A DNA stretch of 64,000 nucleotides from Rhinopithecus roxellana (Eukaryota; Chordata; Mammalia; Primates; Cercopithecidae), in assembly GCF_007565055.1 (NCBI RefSeq), contig NC_044553.1, forward strand, positions 43,389,420-43,453,419, in the 5' to 3' direction. Below the pieces are notes generated by a model, which worked only from the letters and a program-made list of their open reading frames with translations, was not told where the DNA came from and ran no database searches. Each line of letters opens with the position of its first letter. Positions within the stretch are counted from its first letter, which is position 1. Of the stretch, positions 55,060 through 64,000 are shown piece by piece. Position numbers and translations under genes: made by a program.

Positions 55060-56100
55060 AAGGTATATGTTAAAAATAGAGTATGTTAAAAATACTCTCA
55101 AAACTCAACAGCAAAAAAAGCAATCAAATTAGAATGTACGCAAAATACTTGAAAAAAATATATCACCAAAGAGTATATACAAACAGTACAGATGTTTGTA
55201 TAAATAGTAAACAACACATGAAAAGATATTTAACATCATTAGCCACTAGGGAAATACAAATACAACCACAACGAGATATCACTATATACCTATAAGAACA
55301 GCTATTAGAGAGTGTCAATGCCAAATACTGGCAAGGATATTGAAAAACTGGATCACTCAGACATTATCTGTGGGCATGTAAGATGGTACAGCCATTCTAG
55401 AAAAGTTTTGCTATCCTTTAAGAAATTAAACATGCAACTACCACATGACCAAGCAATTGTACTTCTTGGTACAGTATATTTGTACATTTGTACATTTCTC
55501 CATTTATCCCAGAGCAATGCAGCATTTATCCCAGAGCAATGCAGATTATGTTCACATAAAAACGTGTACATAAATGTCTACAGCAGCTTTACTCATAAGG
55601 GCCAAAAACTCAAATCAATCCAGATATCCTACAATGAGAGAATGGTAAAACTGTGATATATCCATATCATGAAGTACTATTCTGTAATAAAGAGGATTAA
55701 ATTATTGATAACTAGAACGATCTGGATGAATACCCAGTGAATTAGGCTGAGTGAAAAAAGCCCATCCCAAAAGATTACTAACGATCCCATCTACCTAACA
55801 TTCTTGAAGTGACAAAAGCTTTAGAAATGGGGGAAGAGATTAGTGATTGCCAACAGTTGAGGGTGAAAGCTAAGAAGTGGATAGGGGTATAGAAGGATAC
55901 CATGAGGGATATTTGCAGTGACAAAAATGTTCTGTCTTGACCATATCAATGTGTTGGTTGTGATAGTGTATGATACTACAGATCTGCTGATGACACCACT
56001 GGGGGACTGGGTAATAAAGGGTACACAGGATCTCTCTTTATATTATTTCTTATGACTACATATGAATCAACAATTACCCCAAAATAAAAAGTTCAATTAG
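55060..56100 (+). mobile_element. Second ancient L1M 3' end
   Basis: ACACATGAAAAGATATTTAAC, CACTAGGGAAATACAAATAC, ACCACATGACCAAGCAATTG, and a 3'UTR ending ATTACCCCAAAATAAAAAG. It lies directly after another L1M 3' end, so it is a separate insertion. Confidence 0.72.
55501..55544. repeat. Perfect 22-bp tandem duplication
   Basis: The unit CATTTATCCCAGAGCAATGC plus AG occurs twice with no mismatch (55501-55522, 55523-55544). The perfect identity inside an ancient L1M suggests a recent slip. Confidence 0.93.
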
Positions 56101-57060
56101 AAAAAATTAAACATACATATGTAGTAATCATTTCCTTCCTAATATGTGCATTTGTATCCCTCCCTACTCTAAAACTATCTTTTGTCCTGTAAAAACAAGT
56201 ATATATTTTCTTCTAGTATTTTTTAAGATTTTCTGTTACAGTCCTTGTCACCTACAATTGATTGTGAATCAAGGGGTAAACCTGGATCCATTTCACTTTT
56301 TTTCTAAATTGACAGCCAATGATCTTAGCACCATTAAACAGCCCATTGCTCTCACTGTCTGAAAGTTCACCTCTGTCTTATATCAAGTATCCATCATGCA
56401 TGAGTTTTTTTCTAGGCTCAATTCTTTTCCCTCACCTCCAGTTATTTAACCATTTGCAAATACCAAACTGCCATAAATACTGTAGTTGTAGTAACTCTTG
56501 GCATTTGTTATGGCAAGTTCCTAACTTTGTCCTTCTTCTTTAGGAGCACTTTGGCTATTCTAGGCCATTTTTTTCTTCTACTAAAGGTTAAAATCAGACT
56601 GGTTTTTTGAAAAATATTTTGATTAAAATTTCATTGATTTATAAATATATTTAGTAAGAAATAAAAAATCTGTGATATTTATTTCAATGAACATGGAATG
56701 TGTCTCATTTATGCCTACATCATTTAAAATCTTTCAATAAGGTTTTAAAATCTTCTATAATAAAGTCTTACATAACTATGGCTACATTTATTTCCAAGGA
56801 CCTACTTGTTATTGAAAATGTTTAATTACACTATCAATTTTTATTGTATACAGAAATGCAAATGACTTTTGCTACATTTATCTTCATAATTCTGTGTAGA
56901 TTGAGTTTTCCATATAGACTAACCTACGGTAAGTTAGTTTCTAATTATTAAGTTTTACTCATTTTTTAAACTTCTGAATATACGAAGAAATCTGTACATT
57001 TCTTGTTTCTAATTTTAAAGACAGTGTTTTAACTAACTTCAACTTTTTCACTAATATGTA

Positions 57061-57345
57061 CAATTGTCCCTTGGTGGGTATCAAGGTACTGGTTCTATGA
57101 CTCCCATGGATATGATGATCTGCAGATGCTTACATCTCTTGTATCAAATGGCACAGTATTTGCATATAACCTATGCACACCTTCATGTATGCTGAATCAT
57201 CTCCAGATTACTTATAATCAATACAATGTAAATGCTATATATACAGCTATATCATGTTTTAAAATTTTTGTATTATTATTGTATCATTTCATATTTCCTT
57301 TTTCATATCCACAGTTGGTTGAAACCATGGATAGAGGGCTGACTG
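57061..57345 (+). mobile_element. MER2-like Tigger-group DNA transposon
   Basis: Starts CAATTGTCCCTTGGTGGGTA and ends ATAGAGGGCTGACTG. Its interior has TTTGCATATAACCTATGCAC and CCAGATTACTTATAATCAAT in MER2 order. TA flanks the left end. Confidence 0.75.
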
Positions 57346-57744
57346 TTAAATCTACCGTAGTCTGCAGATACCATTCATCAAATTAAAGAAGTCTCCTTCT
57401 ATTCCTAACTTGCTAAGTGTTTTATCATAAAACAGATATTCAATGTTATTTATTTTCCTGCATCAATTTAGATAATTAAATAACTTGTCTTTCCTTATCT
57501 GTTAATGTGGTAAATTATATATATGAACAGATTTTCTAATGAACCGACTTTGCCCTCCTGTAACAGACTCTAGCTGGCTAAGATGTTATTACCATTTTTA
57601 TACATTTGTGGCTTCGATTTGCTAATTTTTGTGTAAGATTTTCTGTTCCTATGCTTATTAATGGGATAGTAAAATTAAAGGCCATTCTTATATTCTATTT
57701 GGATACCAAGATTATACCAGCCTCACAAAATGAGTAGGAACGTG

Positions 57745-58205
57745 TATTTGCTATTTATTGCTGTGTAATAAACTACTCAAAAACTTAATGGTTTAAACAT
57801 TTTTTATCTAACAGTTTCTGTGTTAGAAACTTAGGAGTCACTGAGGTGGGTGGGTTCTGTCTGAGGGTCTATCCTGAGGTTTCAGTCAGGGTATCAGCAG
57901 GAGCTGCATTATCATTTCCAAGATGGATCACTCACATGGCAGGAGGCCTCATACCTCATCACAAGGGACTCTCTATAGGCTTCTTACCTCATGACATGGT
58001 GGCTGCCTTCTGCCAGAACAAACAATTCAAGAGAGTGAAAATGGAGTTGCAGTGCCTTTTATGAACTATTTTCTGAAGTCCCACACCACCATGTCTGCTT
58101 TTCTTCTGTTAGAATTGCATGATTAAGGTCCAGTCCACACTCAAGGCAAGGGGAACTGGGCTCCAAAATATCAAGAGATTGTAAACATATTTTTTAACTA
58201 TCACA
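57745..58205 (+). mobile_element. Unassigned interspersed repeat inside L1M
   Basis: TTGCTGTGTAATAAACTACTC with AAAAACTTAATGGTTTAAAC at the left and GTCCAGTCCACACTCAAGGC with AAGGGGAACTGGG at the right match a common mammalian repeat I cannot name with confidence. The L1M order resumes on both sides. Confidence 0.55.
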
Positions 58206-58840
58206 GAGAACTCCTTCCTTTCTAACTTCTGAGTTTGTATAAGATTAGAATTGTTTGTTCCTATAATCTTGGGTAGATTTTACTTACAAAACTATGGCGA
58301 TTTGGTATTTTCTTTGTGGGCAATTTTTAAAGAACTAATTCCATTTCCTTAATGGTTAAGGGCAATTAAGTTTTCTAATACTGAAGTAATTTAAAGCATT
58401 CTTAGAATTTATCCATTGCATTCAATTTTTAAAATTTATTGGCATCGCTGCTTATAATATTCTTATTTTCACCTCTGCTGCATCCATAGTTATGTCTCAT
58501 TTTTATTCCTAATATTATTTGCATCTACTTTTTTCTTGATCTGTCATTTCTGAGCCTGGAACATTTAATAGGAGTTTGCAAAGAAACCAAATTAGATGCT
58601 ACTGACCCTATCGTACTTTAATTTTCTATTTAATCAATTTCTACCTCTCACCTTCTTTAGGTTAATTCTGTTCATTTTTTATCTAAAATTCAAAGCTTAA
58701 CTCATTAATTTTCAACTTCCCCCCCAGTACAAGCCAGTTAAATAACAAATTTATAAATATCAATTAGCTACAACTGCAAGTTCTGATGTGGAATCTTTTC
58801 ACTATCATCGAATTTTCTAATTTTTGTCACGATTTCTTCT

Positions 58841-58970
58841 TTCTTTTTTTAAAAATATAGATAGGGTCTTTCTATGTTGCCCAGACTGGTCTCAAATTCC
58901 TGCGCTCAAGTGATCCTCCTCTCAGCCTCTAGAGTAGCAAGAATTACAGGCACACACCACCATGCCTGGC
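58841..58970 (-). mobile_element. FLAM-like Alu monomer (minus)
   Basis: GGTCTTTCTATGTTGCCCAG to CACCACCATGCCTGGC covers a single Alu monomer, diverged. Confidence 0.75.
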
Positions 58971-59039
58971 TCCAATGATATTCTTTGGAGGTATATTTTT
59001 AATTGCCAAGTATTTACAGGTATTTTCCAACTTATTAAT

Positions 59040-59530
59040 ATAAAAATGGTTAAAACAAAAAAAAATTAGAAAGAATAGTACAACCAAAAACTATATGCCT
59101 TACCTATATTGACCATTGTCAAATTTATTTTCTTTCTACATACACACATATGTACTATAATACATTCATTTTGCTGTACTATTTTAATAGTTTTACATAC
59201 TACAACGCCTGACATCTCCCAATAAGACAAATGTATCTAATAAGAATAAGCAAAATCTCCTAAATAACAATTCTATTATGCCATTTAAAAACATTAATAA
59301 TTCCACAATATACCATGCAGTCCACATTCGCATTTTCCCTAATTATCTCAAGAATGTCTAACAGAGCTTTCACCCCTAGAACCAGATCAAATCTAGGTTC
59401 ATACACTGTAAGTGGCTACTACATTTTTCTTTTCTATAATATTCCCTTTCTGAAGAGCCCAGGACAGTTGTCTTGAGAATGTCACACACTATGAATCTGT
59501 GTGATTGCTTTCTCTTGACGTCATAAAGGA
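59040..59530 (+). repeat. Ancient dispersed repeat, unassigned
   Basis: TAGAAAGAATAGTACAACC, CCATGCAGTCCACATTCGC with CCCTAATTATCTCAAGAATG, GGACAGTTGTCTTGAGAATG and TCTGTGTGATTGCTTTCTC occur in an order I recognise from a common old mammalian repeat. The family is not named. Confidence 0.45.
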
Positions 59531-59924
59531 ATGGATGTACTATTCTAAAACATACACTTTATAGGCTTTATATAGACTTTATATCCTTCATAATACATGG
59601 ACATCTTTTCCACTAAATGTTTTAACTTATGAGTCAGTGTTCATACAACTTGAGTACTAGTTATGAAGTCTGACCACACATTAGCTGAAGTGCATGATAT
59701 GTATAATTTCTTTAATTATAGCTTTAATTGGACACAGTTTTAATGATATGAATAGCTGTTATTTGGTAGCAACATATTCAGGCATAAATGCTAAATAACT
59801 CATGAAATGACAGTAATCCATAGTCTTTCACTCGAGCCAATCTGTTGTGTTTTATCTTTGTTTTTTATTAGTTCTCCACCTGGAAGACTGGCGAAAACTC
59901 AGTAAGCATGGTAGAAGGATATAC

Positions 59925-60560
59925 AGTCAGCTCTATCTGTAAGTTCTGCAACCATGGATTCAACCAACCATAAATTGAAAACACTCAGGGAAAAAAAAAG
60001 ATGTTGTGACTGCACTGAACACATACAAACTTTTTTGGGGTCATCATTCCCTAACAATATAGTATAAAGACGATTTGTGTAGTATTTACATTGTATTAGG
60101 TATTCTAAGTAATCTAGAAATTAATTTTTTTTTGATACAGAGTCTCACTCTTATTGCCCAGGCTGGAGTGCAATGGTGCGATCTCAGCTCACTGCAACCT
60201 CTGCCTCCCGAGTTCAAGCAATTCTCCCGCCCACGCCTCCCGAGTAGCTGGGATTACAGGTGCCTGCCACCATGCCCAAGTAATGTTTTATATTTTTAGT
60301 AGAGATGGGGTTTCACCATGTTGGCCAGGCTGGTCTTGAACTCCAGACCTCAAGTGATCCGCCCACCTTGGCCTCCCAAAGTGCTGGGATTACAGGCGCA
60401 AGCCACTGTGCCCAGCCTAGAAACGATTTAAAGTATGTAGGAGAATGTATGTAGTTACATGCAAATACTATGTCATTTTACATAAGGAATTTGAACATCC
60501 CTGGTTTTGTTATCTATGGGGGTCCTGGAATCAATTCCCCACAGATACAGAGGGACTGCT
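59925..60560 (-). mobile_element. MER2-like Tigger-group transposon, split by an Alu
   Basis: CAGTCAGCTCTATCTGTAAG with GGATTCAACCAACCATAAAT at the left. On the far side of the Alu: GTTACATGCAAATACTATGTC and GGGGTCCTGGAATCAATTCC with a final GATACAGAGGGACTG. It is opposite in orientation to the copy at 57061. Confidence 0.78.
60125..60416 (-). mobile_element. Alu (minus), full length, inside MER2
   Basis: T-rich tail then both arms to GCCACTGTGCCCAGC. CTAGAAA precedes and follows the element (from 60114 and from 60417), consistent with a short target duplication in the MER2 host. Confidence 0.93.
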
Positions 60561-61075
60561 TGCTGTATGGCATCATCTAGGCCTCTAGAGGTAAGGAGGC
60601 ATGGCAGTAGATATTCTATTAGGAAAAGTGGAAAGTCAACTTTAATAGCACGTGTAGTGAGCAACAAAGGTGATAATCACCTCCATCCAAACCAAGTAAA
60701 CCAGAAAATAGTAAAACAAGTAAAACTCTCTCAAATAATAATGGTATCATGTATTGAGTGCCAATACATTGTGCTTTATATATATAGCTTGCAAAATGAG
60801 GTACAAATACAAATCTAGAAGTGAAACCAGGACTCAAATCTATGTCTGTCTTATTACAAACCTACAATTCCCACTACACACCAACATCGGATAAGAGAGA
60901 TCAAATTGTACAATTAGAGAATAAATGTATATTACAACAGTGAATAAACAAATGGAAATGAGTGAAGGAATCAAATTAGATAAAAAATTAGCAAGCAGGA
61001 TGACACTGGGAGAAAAAGACTGACAACATACAAACATTAATACCTTCTGAGGTTTAATATAAAAAGTGTAATAAT
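60561..61075. other. Unassigned intronic sequence
   Basis: No gene or clear repeat seen. Short frames only. Confidence 0.4.
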
Positions 61076-61372
61076 TTTAGTTATTAACTGACAAGACTAT
61101 AAAATTAACTTTTACTTCTCCCTTTAGTTAAATCAGTTCTTGCTTCATATACATTGACACTCCATTATTACATATACATAAATATTTAGGATTTTATGTC
61201 TTTCTGATGACTGGTACTTTTATCATCATGAAATATCCACTTTATCACCGGCAATAATCTTTATCCTGAAGACTATTTTGTCTGGTATTAATACAGCCAC
61301 TCCAGCTTTCTAATGGTTAGTGTTTGCTTAGTACATGTTTTTTCCCTCCTTTTATATATATTCTAAATCTTT

Positions 61373-63427
61373 TTTAACTTTTATTTTAGATTCAAGGGTA
61401 CATGTGCACGTCTGTTATAAAGGTAAATTGCTATGTCACAGGGATTTGGTGTACAAATTATTTTGTTACCTAGGCAATAAGCATAGTACCTGATAGGTAG
61501 CTTTTTTAACCCTTACCCTCCACCCTCAAGTAGGACCTGGTGTCTGTTTTTCTCTTCTTTGTGTCCATGTGTTCTCAATGTTCAGCTCCCACTTGTAAAT
61601 GAGAACATGCAGTATTTAATTTTCTCTTCCTGCATTAGTGTGCTTAGGATAATGACTTCCATATACATCCACGTTGCTGCAAAGGACATAATCTCACTCT
61701 TTTGTATGGCTGTGTAGTATTCCATAGTGTGTTTACCACATTTCCTTTATCCAGCCTACCAAGGATTGTCATTTAGGTTGATTCCATGTCTTTGCTATTG
61801 TGAATAGCGCTGCAATGAAAACATGTGTGTACATGTGTCTTCAGGGTAGAATGATTTTCTTTGGGTATATACCCAATAATGGGATTGCTGGGTCATATGG
61901 TAGTTCTGTTTACAGTTCTTTGAGAAATCTCCAAAATGCTTTCCACAGTGGCTGCACTAATTTGTATTCCCATTAGCAGTACATAATAAGCATTTCCTTT
62001 TCTTGATAGCTTCACCAGCAACTTTTTATTGTTCCCTGATCCGGAAGCATAATCTTTTATTTTTTGACTTTTTAATAACAGCCATTCTGACTGGATGATT
62101 TTGATTTGCATTTCTCTAATGATTAGTGATGTTCAGCATCCTTTCATATGCTTGCTGGCCATGTGAATGTCTTCTTTTAACAAGTGTCTGTTCATATCCC
62201 ACTTTTTAATGGTTTTTAATTTTTAATTTTCATTTTACTTTATTTCTTTATTTTTTTTTGAGACAGAGTTTCGCTCTTGCTGCCCAGGCTGAAGTGCGTG
62301 GCATGATCTCAGTTCACTGCAACCTTTGCCTCCCGGATTCAAGCGATTCTTCTGCCTCAGCCTCCTGAGTAGCTGGGATTACAGGCATCTGCTACCATGC
62401 CCAGCTAATTTTTTGTATTTTTAGTAGAGATGGGATTTCATCATGTTGGCCAGGCTGATCTTGAACTCCTGATGTCAGGTGATTCACCCACCTCGGCCTC
62501 TCAAAGTGTCAGGATTACAGCGTGAGCCACCGCATCTGGCAAAATGGGGTTGTTTTTGCTTAAGTTGCTTACAGATTCTGGATATTAGACCTTTGTCAGA
62601 TGCATAGTTTGCAAATAGTTTCTCCCATTCTATAGGTTGTCTGTCTACTCTGTTGACAGTTTCCTCCGCTGTGCAGAAGTTCTTTAGTTTAAGTCCCATT
62701 TGTCAGTTTTTGTTGCAACTGCTTTTGTCTTCTGTCAAAATCTTTCCTTTCCCAGGTCCTATGACCAGAATGGTATTTCCTAGGTCATCTTCCAGGGTTT
62801 TTATAGTTTTAGGTTTTACATTTAAGCTTTTATTCCATTTTGAGTTGATTTTTGTATAAAAGGAGACGGGTCAAGTTTCAATTCTCTGCATATGGCTAGT
62901 CAGTTATCCCAGGAACATTTATTGAATAGGGAGTCCTTTTCCCATTGCTTGTTTTCGTAGACTTTGTCAAAGATCAGATGGTTTTGGGTGTATGGCTTTA
63001 TTTCTGGACTCTCTATTCTGGTTCCATTGGTCTGTTTGTTTCTGTGCCAGTACTATGCTGTTTTGGTTACTGTAGCCTTGTATTATACAATAGTTTGAAG
63101 TCAGGTTAATGTGATGACTCCAGCTTTGTTCATTTTGCTCAGGATTGCTTTGGCTATTCAGGCTCTTTTTTAGGTCCCTATAAATTTTAACAGTTTTTTT
63201 CTAATTCTGTGAAGAATGTCATTGGTAGTTTGATACAAAAAGCACGGAATCTATAAACTGCCTTGGGCAGTATGGCCATTTAAAAAATAATAATTCTTCC
63301 TATACATGAGCATGGAATGTGTTTTTCCATTTGTTTGTGTCATCTATGATTTCGTTCAGCAGAGTTTTGTAACTCTTGTTGTATATATCTTTCACTTCCC
63401 TAGTAAGTTGTATTCTTAGGTTATATT
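61373..63427 (-). mobile_element. L1P/L1PB-like 3' end (minus), nested, with target duplication
   Basis: Minus-strand L1 3' 2 kb: ACCCAATAATGGGATTGCTG near 61870, TTGTCAGATGCATAGTTTGC near 62594 and TTGTCAAAGATCAGATGG near 62964 in plus view. The host word TATTCTAAATCTTT (61359-61372) recurs as TATTCCAAATCTTT (63428-63441), a 14-bp duplication with one change. An Alu at 62240 interrupts it. It is more diverged than L1-A and L1-B. Confidence 0.82.
62240..62539 (-). mobile_element. Alu (minus), full length
   Basis: An extended T-rich tail precedes TTTTGAGACAGAGTTTCGCTC. Both arms are present, ending GAGCCACCGCATCTGGC. Inserted in the nested L1P. Confidence 0.93.
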
Positions 63428-64000
63428 TATTCCAAATCTTTATATTTAAATACAATATACACTTTAAAGTATATCTCTTGTACACAGCATATAGTTGGAA
63501 CTTGCTCTTTTATCAAGTCTGAAAATCTCTGCCTCATAACCATAAGCTTTAACCCATTTACATTTAAAGTAATTATTAATATGATTAAGTTTATGGTCTG
63601 GTTTTTTAATCATTCTTTTCTTTGTTCCACTGTTCCTCATTTCATGTCTTCTTTATTATTCATCTGGTATTTTTTAGTAGTCCATTTTATCACCTCTATT
63701 GGCTTTTTACCTGTACCACTTTGTTTGACAATTGCTCTAGGGATTACAATATATATCCTTAATCTATCACAGTCTACTTTCACTTAATATTATAAGTTCA
63801 TCATCTTACAACAGTGCAATTCAATCTGTCTTACTAGTGTTCTATGTGCTGTTTCACAATCTTTTACTTCTACAAGATATTAAACATTGTTAACATTTTT
63901 GCTTTAAACAAAAGACTGTCTTTCACAGAAAATAAGTACTTTTAAAAAGTCATTTATATTCTCCTACAGAGAGATCAATTCTGGTTCTCTTCACCCCTTC

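Larger units (their letters stand above)
56110..58840 (-). mobile_element. Ancient L1M (minus), interrupted by MER2 and another repeat
   Basis: In plus view: GCACTTTGGCTATTCTAGGCC near 56547, AATGAACATGGAATGTGTCTC near 56686, AGATTATACCAGCCTCACAAAATG near 57710 and GGCGATTTGGTATTTTCTTTG near 58297. These are L1 ORF2 words read backwards. Interrupted at 57061-57345 and 57745-58205. Confidence 0.65.
6834..64000 (-). other. RFX7: RFX7 upstream intron (partial)
   Basis: Everything to the right of the exon is upstream intron in the RFX7 sense direction. No RFX7 exon ending in phase 2 with the expected N-terminal coding sequence was seen by eye, so the intron probably runs past the window end and exceeds 57 kb. 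It consists mostly of retrotransposon layers. The two full-length L1s at 15973 and 38119 are antisense to the gene, the orientation usually tolerated for long L1 in introns. Confidence 0.7.
61080..64000 (-). mobile_element. Old L1M (minus), outer element of a nested pair
   Basis: Left part 61080-61358 (plus view: CTGGTATTAATACAGCCACTCC near 61281). Right part from 63442 (CAGCATATAGTTGGAACTTGC near 63486) to the window end. The two parts join in order when the inner L1 is removed. Confidence 0.7.

Overview
This is nuclear DNA from a primate, most likely an Old World monkey. Two young Alu copies (26457 and 48269) share the non-human-type bases GGCTCAAGCC and GATCCGGCCACTG. There are also young LINE-1 elements with long open frames, many older Alus, and layered L1M, L2 and MIR remnants. 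No bacterial or viral gene system is present. I looked for an undescribed system and did not find one that the sequence supports.

The only host coding sequence I recognise is a 34-base exon on the minus strand at 6800-6833. It has a TACTAAC branch site, a pyrimidine tract, AG and GTAAGT, and encodes KTVQSKVDCIL after completing a split Cys codon. I identify it as an early exon of RFX7, a winged-helix transcription factor. The rest of the window is then RFX7 intron: at least 57 kb upstream of the exon (right) and 6.8 kb downstream of it (left).

Layout. 1-4.2 kb: ancient L1M/HAL1-like sequence split by three Alus. 4.2-9.1 kb: L2 pieces, unique AT-rich DNA with the exon, a diverged local duplication and CA repeats. 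9.3-9.8 kb: a MER1-type hAT transposon with a clean 8-bp target duplication. 10-13.5 kb: minus-strand L1M with Alu and L2. 15.97-22.15 kb: full-length young L1 (L1-A), with ORF1 intact and ORF2 open to residue 1262. 24.6-26.0 kb: an opposite-strand L1 3' end. 26.9-28.7 kb: a processed pseudogene of HADH. 30-36 kb: old L1M, MaLR-like, FLAM, MIR and Alu. 38.1-44.4 kb: second full-length L1 (L1-B), with ORF1 intact, ORF2 broken by two frameshifts, and a 117-bp 3' transduction. 44.8-45.7 kb: ERV1-type LTR abutting an Alu. 47-56 kb: nested L1 fragments of several ages. 56-64 kb: minus-strand L1M/L1P remnants interrupted by MER2, Alu and other repeats.

The two full-length L1s lie antisense to RFX7, so their 5'UTR antisense (ORF0) strand points in the RFX7 sense direction. 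Any regulatory effect of this is inference. Repeat family names come from remembered consensus sequences and were not checked with a masking program; boundaries of ancient repeats are good to a few tens of bases.
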